A stretch of 64,000 nucleotides of DNA, from positions 1 to 64,000 of the forward strand of contig NZ_LHZC01000042.1 in the NCBI RefSeq assembly GCF_001580615.1. Reading direction: 5' to 3'. Positions 48,211 to 57,847 of the stretch are shown in pieces (position 1 is the stretch's first letter; every line of letters starts with the position of its first letter). The DNA is from Acetobacter malorum (GTDB taxonomy: Bacteria > Pseudomonadota > Alphaproteobacteria > Acetobacterales > Acetobacteraceae). Below the pieces are notes generated by a model. The model had not been told where the DNA came from, did not search any database, and saw nothing but the letters and a program-made list of their open reading frames with translations. The position numbers were made by a program, and so were the translations under genes.

Positions 48211-48876
48211 ATGCCTGAGGTTATGTTTGCCGGCCCGGACGGGCGTCTTGAAGGGCGTTACCACCATTCCAACCAGCCCAATGCCCCCTTAGCACTGGTG
48301 CTGCACCCGCACCCGCTGCATGGCGGCACAATGAACAACCGCATTACCTACGCTATGTACCGGTCCTTTGAAAAAATGGGCTTTTCGGTCATGCGCTACA
48401 ACTCCCGTGGTGTCGGGCGGTCTCAGGGCCGGTATGACGGTGGGATTGGTGAAATTTCCGATGCCGCCGCCGCTCTGGACTGGATGCAGATGGTCAACCC
48501 GAATGCCAGCGGTCTGTGGATTGCGGGCTATTCCTTCGGGGCTTTTGTGGGCATGCAGTTGCTGATGCGCCGTCCGGAAATTACCGGCTGGATCAGCGTC
48601 GCACCCCCGGCCACCTATTATGATTTTGGTTTTCTGGCACCGTGCCCCTGTGGCGGCCTGATGATTGCAGGCGGCAAGGATGACATGGCTCCGGAACCGG
48701 CCATTCACAAACTGGTGGATAAGCTGAACACCCAGAAGGGTGTGACGGTCGACTACCGCGTGTTCCCCGATGCAGACCATATCTTTGCCAAACAGGCAGA
48801 CAAGGTGACGGCTGCTCTGGAAGACCATGTGACGACAGCCATGGCACACCGCAACATGCCGCTGGCTGCTGACTGA
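48211..48876 (+). CDS. Alpha/beta hydrolase family protein
   Basis: The 221-residue protein has an alpha/beta-hydrolase fold with the nucleophile elbow GYSFGAF (Ser108) and the oxyanion-like HPHPLHGG near residue 32. It also has FPDADHIF, whose His is the likely catalytic base. Proteins of this size and motif are usually small esterases or thioesterases of unknown substrate. The start is ATG 48211; a longer frame starting at 48166 is less convincing. It is divergent from the desulfurase operon. Confidence 0.8.
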   Translation: MPEVMFAGPDGRLEGRYHHSNQPNAPLALVLHPHPLHGGTMNNRITYAMYRSFEKMGFSVMRYNSRGVGRSQGRYDGGIGEISDAAAALDWMQMVNPNASGLWIAGYSFGAFVGMQLLMRRPEITGWISVAPPATYYDFGFLAPCPCGGLMIAGGKDDMAPEPAIHKLVDKLNTQKGVTVDYRVFPDADHIFAKQADKVTAALEDHVTTAMAHRNMPLAAD

Positions 48877-48889
48877 TTTCCTTATGCAT

Positions 48890-48957
48890 GGGGCAGAGTG
48901 TCCGCACATCTGCCCCTGCATACCGAACCACCGCCTAATAAAGGCGTGCAGTTCGGT
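48890..48957. terminator. Two hairpins between convergent hydrolase and trmJ genes
   Basis: GGGGCAGA (48890-48897) pairs with TCTGCCCC (48909-48916). Further on, ACCGAAC (48922-48928) pairs with GTTCGGT (48951-48957), with an inner CGCCT/AGGCG stem. Neither has a clear T run, but they separate two convergent genes and probably stop transcription or stabilise 3' ends. Confidence 0.5.
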
Positions 48958-48965
48958 CGTTTAGA

Positions 48966-49733
48966 TTACTTTCTGCGCGGATGCGCCAGTTCCCGCACCA
49001 CGCCATGCAGCGTGCGCAGCTCCTGCTCCGTAACTTCCCCACGCGTGAAAAAGTGCCGCAGATTGCGAACCATGCCGGGGCGCTTCTGCTCGTTATGCAG
49101 GAAGCCGCACTCGTCCAGCTCCCGAATCAGATGCCCCATAAAGTTTTCCAGCTCACCTTTGGTGGCCACATGGGTCTCGTTGGTCATGAGTTCACGCGGC
49201 GCGGTCTGATCTTCCGCCATCCACCATTCATACGCCATGATCATGACGGCCTGCGCCAGATTGAGCGACATGAAGGCCGGGTTTAGCGGATAGCGAATGA
49301 GCGCATCCGCCCGCGCCATATCCTCATTATCCAGCCCGGCACGTTCCGGCCCAAACAGCAGCCCGACTTTGAGGCCCCGATTGGTGGCCGCGCGCAATTC
49401 CGCTGCCCCACCGCGTGCCGTCATCACCGTTTTGACGATGTGGCGCGGACGCGGACAGGTGGCGAAAACGTGGTGCAGATCGGCAATAGCGTCATCCACG
49501 CTCTCATGCACCGTGGCTGCTTCCAGAATCCGGTCTGCGCCTGAGGCGGTGCGCCAGGCGCGGTCCTGCGGCCAGCCATCCCGCGGGCTGACCAGCCGGA
49601 GGTGAAACAGCCCACCATTGGCCATGGCCCGCGCGGTGGTGCCAATATTTTCCGCAAGCTGCGGACGCACCAGAATGACAACCGGCGTGTTGCCAACGGG
49701 CTCCAGCGGAGCCCCGCCGTCACGCCCGGTCAT
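48966..49733 (-). CDS. trmJ: tRNA (cytidine/uridine-2'-O-)-methyltransferase TrmJ
   Basis: TrmJ methylates the 2'-OH of position 32 in many tRNAs. The 255-residue SPOUT protein has VILVRPQLAENIGTTAR near the N-terminus, and GLLFGPERAGLDN and YPLNPAFMSLNLAQAV forming the trefoil-knot SAM site. A C-terminal extension fits TrmJ rather than TrmL. The start overlaps the cysS stop by 4 bases (ATGA), so the two genes are co-translated. Confidence 0.92.
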   Translation of the reverse strand: MTGRDGGAPLEPVGNTPVVILVRPQLAENIGTTARAMANGGLFHLRLVSPRDGWPQDRAWRTASGADRILEAATVHESVDDAIADLHHVFATCPRPRHIVKTVMTARGGAAELRAATNRGLKVGLLFGPERAGLDNEDMARADALIRYPLNPAFMSLNLAQAVMIMAYEWWMAEDQTAPRELMTNETHVATKGELENFMGHLIRELDECGFLHNEQKRPGMVRNLRHFFTRGEVTEQELRTLHGVVRELAHPRRK

Positions 49734-51100
49734 GCCCGCCTCCAGATGGTGCCGTCTTTCGTATCTTCAAGCACAATCCCCTGCCCCTGTAGCTGGTCAC
49801 GCAAGGCATCCGCCTTTGCAAAATCGCGGGCCTTTTTGGCAGCTGCACGCTCGGCAATCAGGCCGTCGATTTCTGCATCTTCGTCAGAACTGTCGCCCTT
49901 GAACCATTTTTCAGGGTCTTCCTGCAAAAGCCCAAGCATACCCGCGCCAGCTTTCAGAGCCCCGGCGGCCTGTCTGTCACCCGCCAGCGCCTGACCGGCA
50001 AGAGCATGCAGTTCAGCAATGGCCATCGGCGTGTTCAGATCTTCCGCCAGCGCCTTCATGACGCCTTCCGACGGAGCAACCTCCGGCACAGGGCCTGCAG
50101 CCAGAGCGCGATAGAACCGGTCCAGCACCTTGCGGGATTCCTGCAAGCCAGCCTGCGTATAGTTCAGCGTAGAGCGGTAATGCGCCCCCAGCAGCAGCAG
50201 GCGGAGGGCCTCCGCCGGAGCCTGTTTCAGCACGTCCCGAATCGTCAGGAAGTTGCCGAGTGATTTCGACATCTTCTCGCCTTCAACGAGAAGCATGGCG
50301 TTATGCACCCAGTAATTGGCGAACTTACCCTGCGGGAAGCAGCACAGGCTCTGGGCGCGCTCATTCTCATGGTGGGGGAACAGGAGGTCCGACCCACCAC
50401 CGTGAATATCAAAGCTTTCACCCAGATAGCGGTGCGACATGGCCGAGCATTCAATATGCCAGCCCGGACGCCCGCGACCCCACGGGCTTTCCCAGCCCGG
50501 CTGATCTGCATCGGAGGGTTTCCAGAGCACAAAGTCACCCGGATTTTTCTTGTAGCCCGCTACTTCCACACGGGCACCAGCCACCAGATCTTCCGGGTCC
50601 CGGCCAGACAATGCGCCGTAAGACGGGAAAGACGCGACCGAGAACAGCACATGACCATCCGCCTCATAGGCGTGGCCGTTTTCAATCAGGCGGGCAATCA
50701 GCGCCTGCATTTCACCAATGTTATGCGTGGCGCGCGGTTCAATATCCGGCGGCAGCACGTTCATGGCGGCCAAATCCTGATGAAACTCTTCCGTGGTACG
50801 CTGCGTGAGGGAGCCAATATCTTCCCCATTGGCGCGGGCACGGGCGGTGATCTTATCATCCACATCCGTGATGTTGCGCACAAAGGTTACACGCGGATAG
50901 GCATGGCGCAGGAACCGCACCAGCACGTCAGCCGTCAGCATGGCGCGCAGGTTGCCAATATGGGCCAGATCATAGACCGTGGGTCCACAATAATAGACTT
51001 TCACATGCTCCGGATCGAGCGGCGTGAACGGCACGGTCGCGCGGCGCTGACTATCGTGCAGAGAGAGTGCTGGCAAAGATGCTGAGGCAGAGTGCGACAT
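49730..51100 (-). CDS. cysS: Cysteinyl-tRNA synthetase
   Basis: CysS charges tRNA-Cys. The 456-residue class I synthetase has the zinc ligand Cys38 and the HIGH motif HIGN at 47-50 in CGPTVYDLAHIGN, and the KMSKS loop KMSKSLGN further on. The length is normal. No strong ribosome binding site precedes ATG 51100. trmJ follows with a 4-base overlap. tRNA-Thr(TGT) lies just upstream on the opposite strand. Confidence 0.97.
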   Translation of the reverse strand: MSHSASASLPALSLHDSQRRATVPFTPLDPEHVKVYYCGPTVYDLAHIGNLRAMLTADVLVRFLRHAYPRVTFVRNITDVDDKITARARANGEDIGSLTQRTTEEFHQDLAAMNVLPPDIEPRATHNIGEMQALIARLIENGHAYEADGHVLFSVASFPSYGALSGRDPEDLVAGARVEVAGYKKNPGDFVLWKPSDADQPGWESPWGRGRPGWHIECSAMSHRYLGESFDIHGGGSDLLFPHHENERAQSLCCFPQGKFANYWVHNAMLLVEGEKMSKSLGNFLTIRDVLKQAPAEALRLLLLGAHYRSTLNYTQAGLQESRKVLDRFYRALAAGPVPEVAPSEGVMKALAEDLNTPMAIAELHALAGQALAGDRQAAGALKAGAGMLGLLQEDPEKWFKGDSSDEDAEIDGLIAERAAAKKARDFAKADALRDQLQGQGIVLEDTKDGTIWRRA

Positions 51101-51234
51101 AAGCGACTAGATGCGCCAGCGTGTGGTTCGATGCAATATCCGCACAACCAAAAAACTGCGGGAAGATCGAAAACCGGATCTTGACGCGCCGCGCGTTTTA
51201 CAGTTTTAATCCGCCCCTGCACGTAACGTGCTGT

Positions 51235-51309
51235 GCCCTTATAGCTCAGTGGTAGAGCAACCGCCTTGTAAGCGGTAGGTCTTCAGTTCAAATCTGAATG
51301 GGGGCACCA
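51235..51309 (+). tRNA. tRNA-Thr (anticodon TGT)
   Basis: The cloverleaf is complete. The acceptor stem GCCCTTA pairs with TGGGGGC using two G-U pairs. The D arm is TAGCTCAGTGGTAGAGCA. The anticodon stem ACCGC/GCGGT holds the loop CTTGTAA, with anticodon TGT reading ACA. The T arm TTCAG/CTGAA has the loop TTCAAAT, and CCA is encoded. It is the second threonine tRNA of the window. Confidence 0.96.
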
Positions 51310-51369
51310 TTCTTTCCTATTTTCAAAAAATGCTGTTTTGCCTGCTCTTAATGAGCCAGAGGCGCGCTT

Positions 51370-52719
51370 TTACGCGCCCGGTTTCCAGCCATCCTGTGTC
51401 AGCGCTACACCAGCCAGATACAGGCTGCCGCAAATCAGCACCCGGGCGGGTTTGCCGTCTGACTGGGCTTTGAGGCCTTCCAACGCTTTTACCAGTGTCG
51501 GGCCAACCTGTGCCTTGCCTGCTGAGGCCTCGACAATTGCTTCAACCGGCAAAGCCAGATGCTGCGTGGGTTCACTAATAGCCCACAGCGTGGTGGCGTA
51601 AGGCAGAACCGGGTTCAGAAAGCCCGTGGCATCCTTGGTTTGCTTCATGCCGACCAGCAGGTGCAGAGGCTCGTCGCCCCATTTCTGCAATTCCTGCGCC
51701 AGTGCATGACCCGCGCCGGGATTGTGCCCCCCATCCAGCCACAACTCCCATCCTGCAGGCAGGCTTTCCGCCAGTTTCCCGTGCAGACGCTGCATGCGTG
51801 CAGGCCACGAGACCTTGCCCACGCCCTGCCAGCCCGCATCCGGCACGCTCAGGCCAGAAACACGCAGAGCCTCCACCGCCAGACCAGCATTTTCCATCTG
51901 CCATGGGCCAGTAAGAGCAGGAGCCGGCAGCGTGAGCGTCCCTTGGGAATCGGTAAAAATCAGACTGCCCTCTGGCGCGGAAACACCCGCAGAAGCGGCA
52001 GCCGCAATCTGCCAGGCCTCACCACGACAGGCGAGCGGCGCGCCCACCTTGCGGGCTTCCGCTTCCAGCACATGCCGCACGGCATCCGGCTGCGCGCCGG
52101 TTACGGCAGGCACACCGGGTTTGAAAATGCCGGCTTTTTCAGCGGCAATCGCTTCCAGCGTGTTCCCCAGAAATGCTTCATGATCCATGGAAACAGAGGT
52201 GACGATGCAGGCAGCCGGGTGCTTAAGCACATTGGTGGCGTCACACCGGCCACCCAGACCAACCTCGATAATGGCTAATTCCGCCGGATGGCGCGAGAAC
52301 AGCAGGAAGCCCGCTGCCGTCAGCACCTCAAACACAGTGATAGGCGCGCCCGCGTTGACCTGCTCGATTTCTTCCAGTGTGGAGACCAGTTCGGCCTCGC
52401 TCACCAGCTTTCCGGCAATGCGGAACCGCTCCGTCACATCCACCAGATGGGGGGACGTCATCACATGCACGCGCCAGCCAGCCGCCTCGCCAATAGCGCG
52501 CAGCGTGGCGCAAGTGCTGCCTTTGCCGTTGGTGCCCGCCACATGGATAACGGGCGGCAATTTATCTTCCGGGTGGCCCAGCTTACCAAGCAGGGTTTCC
52601 AGCCGCCCGAGCGAGAGATCAATCAACGCCGGGTAAAGGCTGTTCAGCCGTTCCAAGACTTCTCCGGTACGGCCGGAAAACTCAGTCGTCGGCGCAGAGC
52701 CGCCAGAAGAGGATGTCAC
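51370..52719 (-). CDS. folC: Folylpolyglutamate synthase / dihydrofolate synthase
   Basis: FolC adds glutamate to dihydropteroate and to folates. The 449-residue Mur-ligase-fold protein has the ATP site HVAGTNGKGST (59-69) and GLGGRCDATNV with the Mur-type conserved region. The start is GTG 52719 with only a weak ribosome binding site. It lies 11 bases downstream of accD, an arrangement common in Proteobacteria. Confidence 0.94.
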   Translation of the reverse strand: MTSSSGGSAPTTEFSGRTGEVLERLNSLYPALIDLSLGRLETLLGKLGHPEDKLPPVIHVAGTNGKGSTCATLRAIGEAAGWRVHVMTSPHLVDVTERFRIAGKLVSEAELVSTLEEIEQVNAGAPITVFEVLTAAGFLLFSRHPAELAIIEVGLGGRCDATNVLKHPAACIVTSVSMDHEAFLGNTLEAIAAEKAGIFKPGVPAVTGAQPDAVRHVLEAEARKVGAPLACRGEAWQIAAAASAGVSAPEGSLIFTDSQGTLTLPAPALTGPWQMENAGLAVEALRVSGLSVPDAGWQGVGKVSWPARMQRLHGKLAESLPAGWELWLDGGHNPGAGHALAQELQKWGDEPLHLLVGMKQTKDATGFLNPVLPYATTLWAISEPTQHLALPVEAIVEASAGKAQVGPTLVKALEGLKAQSDGKPARVLICGSLYLAGVALTQDGWKPGA

Positions 52720-52730
52720 GCGCCAATCGC

Positions 52731-53660
52731 TCAGGCAGCCGGGGCCGCAGGAGCGGCGTCCGGTACAACCGTAGCGGCAGGCGTGGGCGCAACCTTATCA
52801 CCGTCCGGCGTAACAGGCGTGCGCATCAGCAAGCCAATGATCCGGGCCAGCGTTTCCCGCATATCTTTGCGCTTCACCACCATGTCCAGCATGCCGTGGT
52901 CCAGCAGATATTCAGACCGCTGGAAGCCTTCGGGCAGCTTTTCGCGCACCGTATCTTCAATCACGCGCGGGCCAGCAAAGCCGATAAGAGCATTGGGCTC
53001 GGCAATCTGCACATCGCCCAGCATAGCGAAGGAGGCCGTCACCCCACCCGTGGTCGGGTTGGTCAGCACCACAATATAAGGCAGGCCCGCTTCTTTGAGC
53101 ATCTGCACGCCAATGGTGGTGCGCGGCATCTGCATCAGGCTGATCGCACCTTCCTGCATACGCGCGCCGCCAGAGGCCGTGAAAATGACCAGAGGAGACT
53201 TCTGCAACACGGCCAGACGCGCGGCGGCCACAAAGCGCTCACCAAAGGCAGCGCCCATGGTGCCGGCCATGAATTCAAACGCCATGACACCCACAACGCT
53301 CGGGTGCCCGCCAATAGTGCCGTGGGCCACAATCAGGGATTCATCCAGCTGACTCTTGGCGCGGGCGTCTTTCAGGCGGTCGGTATATTTTTTCTGGTCA
53401 CGGAAGCCCAGCGGGTCCACCGGGGCAGGCGGCAGTTCGATCCGGGTGCATTCCCCGTTATCAAACGTCCACGCCAGACGGTCAGCCACCGGCGCTTTCA
53501 TGTGGTGCCCGCAATGGGGGCACACATTCAGGTTACGGTGCAGTTCCTTGGTCAGAACCATCTGACTGCAGGACTCGCAGTTGGTCCACAGATTATCCGG
53601 CACGTCACGACGCAGCAGGCCGCGAATTTTGGGACGGACGTATTCGGTGATCCAGCTCAT
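52731..53660 (-). CDS. accD: Acetyl-CoA carboxylase carboxyltransferase beta subunit
   Basis: AccD forms the carboxyltransferase with AccA and makes malonyl-CoA for fatty acids. The 309-residue protein has the N-terminal zinc ribbon with Cys28, Cys31, Cys47 and Cys50, then the crotonase-like fold with SGGARMQEG and TTGGVTASFAMLGD. The C-terminal 25 residues are Ala/Pro/Val-rich. folC follows after 11 bases, and trxA lies about 130 bases downstream of addA on the other side. Confidence 0.96.
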   Translation of the reverse strand: MSWITEYVRPKIRGLLRRDVPDNLWTNCESCSQMVLTKELHRNLNVCPHCGHHMKAPVADRLAWTFDNGECTRIELPPAPVDPLGFRDQKKYTDRLKDARAKSQLDESLIVAHGTIGGHPSVVGVMAFEFMAGTMGAAFGERFVAAARLAVLQKSPLVIFTASGGARMQEGAISLMQMPRTTIGVQMLKEAGLPYIVVLTNPTTGGVTASFAMLGDVQIAEPNALIGFAGPRVIEDTVREKLPEGFQRSEYLLDHGMLDMVVKRKDMRETLARIIGLLMRTPVTPDGDKVAPTPAATVVPDAAPAAPAA

Positions 53661-53766
53661 TTTGAACCCTGCAACTGCGATAAATCAAAAAATGGGAACA
53701 TAGCCCTGTTGCAGCGTGCCTTACGCTGCTTGCGCCGTCCTGCCAAGCATTATGGCCCGGCGGGAC

Positions 53767-53791
53767 GGCGCATCAGACTGGGAGATGCGCC
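53767..53791 (-). terminator. Hairpin directly after the trxA stop
   Basis: GGCGCATC (53767-53774) and GATGCGCC (53784-53791) pair perfectly around a 9-base loop, immediately past the trxA stop in the minus direction. No T run follows, so termination may be partial and accD could be reached by read-through. Confidence 0.5.
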
Positions 53792-54118
53792 TTACAGAGC
53801 GCCTTCAACCCAGGCTTTCAGCTGGCTTTTGGGCAGTGCGCCCACCTTGGTGTCCAGCACCTGACCATCACGCACCAGCATCAGGGTCGGGATGCTGCGC
53901 ACGCCGTAGGTGTTGGGGGAGACGGGGTTATCATCAATGTTGATCTTGGCCACCGTCAGCTTACCGGCAAAGTCCTTGCCGAGTTCTTCAAGCGCCGGGC
54001 CGATCATCTTGCACGGGCCGCACCACTCTGCCCAGAAATCAACCAGCACCAGACCAGAGGCCTTGAGCACATCGGCATCAAAGCTGGAATCTGTAACAGC
54101 ACGTGTATGTTCACTCAT
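53792..54118 (-). CDS. trxA: Thioredoxin
   Basis: This is a 108-residue cytoplasmic disulfide reductase with the active site WCGPC at Trp32-Cys36, the conserved cis-Pro region GVRSIPTLML, and a normal length. AAGGAAGAG is a strong ribosome binding site. It follows addA on the same strand, an arrangement seen across Alphaproteobacteria. A hairpin directly follows the stop. Confidence 0.97.
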   Translation of the reverse strand: MSEHTRAVTDSSFDADVLKASGLVLVDFWAEWCGPCKMIGPALEELGKDFAGKLTVAKINIDDNPVSPNTYGVRSIPTLMLVRDGQVLDTKVGALPKSQLKAWVEGAL

Positions 54119-54247
54119 GGATTATCTCTTCCTTGGTTTAAGGGACGGATCACGCAGGTGCGTCGTGCAGGGCCAAACCCAGCTGCGTGCAAACGGTTCC
54201 CCATCCACTTCTGTGTCTCTCTACACTTAAGGGGCCAGCGCATCCGG

Positions 54248-57200
54248 TCAAGATGCGCTGTAGGGGCCGCCCCCCGGTGCATGCAGATCCAGCAAGGCAT
54301 CGGGCAGCACATCCGCGCGCGGCCCTTCCGTCCAGACCAGCACACATCGCACCGGTTTATCGGGATACAACCCCTGCAACAAAGCCCGGTAGGCCGCCAT
54401 CTGGCGCAGATACAACACTGGTGTTGCCGCCACCGTGCGCGGCGTGTGCCGCCCGGTTTTGAAGTCACACACCAGCACCTTGTCCGGCAGCAGAATCATG
54501 CGGTCCACCTGCCCCACAATCACCTGCCCGCCTGCCACACCGGCCAGACGCTGCTCAGCCCGCGCCTGCGAGGAGAACAAGGGCGCCAGATCCGGCAACG
54601 CCAGTACGCTCAGCACCTGTTCAGCCAGAGCTTGCGCCTCATCAGGCTTCAACCCGCTGGCAGGCCGCCCCAGCCAGGCATAGGCCATCTCGGCCTGCTG
54701 CTCCGGTGAATAAGCAGGTAGATACTGTAAGAGAGCATGCACCAGCGTGCCGCGCCGGAAAGCGGCCTCACGCGCTGCAGCGGGCGTGACCGTAGCCACA
54801 TCCAGCGGAGAACGGACCGGGGGCAATGGCCCCAGCATGGCATCATCCGGGCGGCTGGGGGCCAGAGGCCGAGCCAATGGAGCATCCGGCACCGGCGGCG
54901 CGCCTTGCCATGTCGGGGCATGCCCCAGCCATGCAGGCAGAGCTGGCGGAGAGGCCGCAACCGGTAGCTGACTGGCTGACTGCTCTTGCAGGCTTTCTTT
55001 GAGGCCACGCGGCTGGGGCTTTTCCTCCAGAACCAGCATTTCGCCCGTCCAGCCGCCCGCATCCCACTCCTGCGGCACAGCACCGACGACTTCAAACCCC
55101 TTGCGGCACCGTTCATACCAGCTTTCAGGCGGCACCACGCGCCCCGGCTTCCAGCCACAGACCACCAGACGCTCTGCGGCACGCGTAAGCGCCACATAGA
55201 GCAGGCGGTTATATTCCTCGATCGCACTGGCCTGCATGGCCGCCCGCAATTTTTGCGTCACGCTTACGGCCAGCGCACCCCGTGGCACATAAAGCGGCAC
55301 GTCCAGCCCGGTTGGACCGTCCTTCACCCAGAACAGACGATCCTCAAACCGGGGTGTGCCCACCGTATCGGGCAGAATGACCAGCCGCGCCTGCAACCCC
55401 TTCGCCCCATGCGCGGTCATGACGCGCACAGCATCCCCCCCGGCTTCCGCTTCACGCTTTACCGTTTCTTCCGAATTGCGCAGCCAGTGCAGAAAGCCCT
55501 GCAAGGATGGCGGATGCATATCCTGATAGCGCAGAGCCGCCGAAAGCAGTTCATCAATCGACTCGGCAGCCTCCGGCCCCAGACGGGCCAGCAACCGTGC
55601 GCGACCACCGGAACGCCCCAGCGCCTCGGACAGCAGTTCATGCGGGGTCAGATAATCCACGCGCCGGAACAGGCCATCCAGCATCTGCCAGGCCTGCGTC
55701 CAGTCTGGCCGTTCCGTGTGATGCTCCCGCAAGGCGGACCAGAGCGGCTCCGCCTTACCGCGCCCGGTCGCCAGCACCATCAGGCTCTCATCGGAGAGGC
55801 CACCTAAAGGAGACGTCAGCACACACGCCAGCGTCAGATCATCCTGCGGCAGCAGCAGCGCTCCGCAGAGTGCCATCAGATCCTGCACAGCCAGCTGGTC
55901 AGCCAGCCCTGTGCGCACCAGAGTCGCAACCGGCACATTTTCCGTTTTCAGAGCACGAATCAGCGCCGTGACAAACGAGGACCGACGCGGCACCAGCACC
56001 AGCACATCACCCGGCGTCAGCGGTGCCGCGCCCTCTTCCGGGGGTGAGTTCAATTGCCGCGCAATAAAACGTGCCAGTGTATCAGCCAGTTTCTGCTGCG
56101 GGTTCTGGCGGGTGGTATTGGCGGTTGGGGGCTTCCACGGACTAAGGGCGTCTTCCTCATCCATCTGCGCCTCAGCCAGCGGCCACAGTTCCACGCGCCC
56201 CCCTTCGCCCGGTCGGGCCGTGAGGTGGCGCATGGCACGGCCATCTTCTTCCGCCACGCCTCGCGCCGCATCCGGCACGGAAAACACGGCATCCACCAAA
56301 GCAAGAACCGGAGCGGTGGAGCGGAAAGACACTGTCAGATCCGGCTCCTGCCAGGGCAGAGATGCAAAAGCCGCCCGGTTTTTAAATTCCCGCCGCCACA
56401 GACGGAAAGATTCCGGGTCGGCACCCTGAAAACCGTAGATAGACTGTTTATAATCGCCCACAGCAAAGACGGTGCGTGGCCCCTGCTCCCGCGTATGCGT
56501 GCCTTCACCCGCAAAAAATTCTGCTGTCAGATCCCCTGCAATACGCCACTGTTCTTGTGAGGTATCCTGCACCTCATCCAACAGCAGATGGTCAATCCCA
56601 CCATCCAGTTTATACAACACCCACGCAGCACCCGGTTGTTGCAAAAGACCAAGTGTACGACGGATAAGATCATCATACTCCACAAGGCCGCGCTGACTCT
56701 TGCGAATATCATACAAAGCCGCAACCGGAGCCGCTGTTTTCAACAACGCCAGACCAAGCCGTGCCAGCCGTCTGGCCCGCAAGGCTTCTTCCACTTCAAG
56801 AATTCGCGCAGCTTCCCGTTCAAGAGCCGTCGCCAGATCTGCGTAATCATTTGCAAGTTTGGTCGTAATCAAACCCCTTTTGCGGGGTTTTCCATCCTTT
56901 GTAAGCAGAGCATTCCGCCATACATCCCACTGCGCAGCCCGCTCCGCAGGCGGCAAAGCCAGCCAGTCCAGAAGACGATACGCCGTCGCCTTAACGGTCT
57001 CCGTCCCCTTTTCCACCAGTGTAGGAATATGCGCCCGCAAGCGCTCCTCACCCGGAAAATTCGTGCACGCGTCTTGAATTTGCGCAGCATCACTTCCCTT
57101 CAACGCCCCCTGCGGTAACCCTAACACGCGGCAAAGAATGGTAGGCAGCAGGGCTGGCAGCTTCAGCACCCGCTCCCGAATAGCTTCCGCCCGGGAATCA

Positions 57201-57847
57201 TGCCTGAGTGCGCCAACCAGATTAACGAAATCCCCGAGGCTGATCTGGCCGGCCAGAGGGGCAATGCTTTGTGTCGGGCTATTCCCCAGCACCGTTTCCA
57301 CACACCCCTGCAAGGCCAGCGTGGCATCGGTTTCTTCCATGACAGTGAAATGCGGGTTCATGGCTGCTTCCAGCGGGAAGCGCCGTAGCAGCGACTGACA
57401 GAAGGCGTGAATGGTGCCAATGCGCATCCCGCCCGGAAGATCCAGAACCTCTGCAAATAATGCCCGAGCTTGCCTGCGTGTTTCTGCAGTGCACGGAACA
57501 GATAATCCCTGCAATTCCTTGTTCAGGGCCTCATCCGGCAACGTCACCCAGCGGCCAAGGCGAGTCTGGAGCCGGATGGCCATTTCTGCGGCAGCGGCCT
57601 TGGTAAAGGTCAGGCACAAAATCCGGGCTGGGGGGCTGCCCGGCAAAACCTCTCCGCCTGCGGGATTGGAGCGTGGCAGCATCAGCCGAAGCAGACGGTC
57701 AATCAGCAGTTTGGTTTTACCACTCCCTGCGGACGCCGAGACAAAAACCGATGCCGTCGGGTCAGACGCCAGAGCCTGCTGACGGTTAGCCTGGTCAATC
57801 GCTTCAGAAAATGCAGGATTTTTTAACATACTTTGGCTGCCACTCAT
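54248..57847 (-). CDS. addA: Double-strand break repair helicase-nuclease AddA
   Basis: AddA is the UvrD-type helicase and 3'-5' nuclease subunit of the AddAB complex, which resects DNA ends for RecA (the alternative to RecBCD). The 1199-residue protein has Walker A SASAGSGKT (37-45), superfamily 1 helicase motifs (LDEVQDTS, VGDYKQSIYGFQGA), and the C-terminal nuclease motif VCDFKTGRH with its catalytic Asp and Lys. It overlaps addB by 4 bases (ATGA), so the subunits are made together. Confidence 0.96.
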   Translation of the reverse strand: MSGSQSMLKNPAFSEAIDQANRQQALASDPTASVFVSASAGSGKTKLLIDRLLRLMLPRSNPAGGEVLPGSPPARILCLTFTKAAAAEMAIRLQTRLGRWVTLPDEALNKELQGLSVPCTAETRRQARALFAEVLDLPGGMRIGTIHAFCQSLLRRFPLEAAMNPHFTVMEETDATLALQGCVETVLGNSPTQSIAPLAGQISLGDFVNLVGALRHDSRAEAIRERVLKLPALLPTILCRVLGLPQGALKGSDAAQIQDACTNFPGEERLRAHIPTLVEKGTETVKATAYRLLDWLALPPAERAAQWDVWRNALLTKDGKPRKRGLITTKLANDYADLATALEREAARILEVEEALRARRLARLGLALLKTAAPVAALYDIRKSQRGLVEYDDLIRRTLGLLQQPGAAWVLYKLDGGIDHLLLDEVQDTSQEQWRIAGDLTAEFFAGEGTHTREQGPRTVFAVGDYKQSIYGFQGADPESFRLWRREFKNRAAFASLPWQEPDLTVSFRSTAPVLALVDAVFSVPDAARGVAEEDGRAMRHLTARPGEGGRVELWPLAEAQMDEEDALSPWKPPTANTTRQNPQQKLADTLARFIARQLNSPPEEGAAPLTPGDVLVLVPRRSSFVTALIRALKTENVPVATLVRTGLADQLAVQDLMALCGALLLPQDDLTLACVLTSPLGGLSDESLMVLATGRGKAEPLWSALREHHTERPDWTQAWQMLDGLFRRVDYLTPHELLSEALGRSGGRARLLARLGPEAAESIDELLSAALRYQDMHPPSLQGFLHWLRNSEETVKREAEAGGDAVRVMTAHGAKGLQARLVILPDTVGTPRFEDRLFWVKDGPTGLDVPLYVPRGALAVSVTQKLRAAMQASAIEEYNRLLYVALTRAAERLVVCGWKPGRVVPPESWYERCRKGFEVVGAVPQEWDAGGWTGEMLVLEEKPQPRGLKESLQEQSASQLPVAASPPALPAWLGHAPTWQGAPPVPDAPLARPLAPSRPDDAMLGPLPPVRSPLDVATVTPAAAREAAFRRGTLVHALLQYLPAYSPEQQAEMAYAWLGRPASGLKPDEAQALAEQVLSVLALPDLAPLFSSQARAEQRLAGVAGGQVIVGQVDRMILLPDKVLVCDFKTGRHTPRTVAATPVLYLRQMAAYRALLQGLYPDKPVRCVLVWTEGPRADVLPDALLDLHAPGGGPYSAS

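Noticed and set aside
42049-48876. Possible biosynthetic gene cluster around the GT4, GST and desulfurase genes
   Set aside because: The genes are explained by tRNA thiolation and Fe-S supply plus unrelated neighbours. No core biosynthetic enzyme is present.
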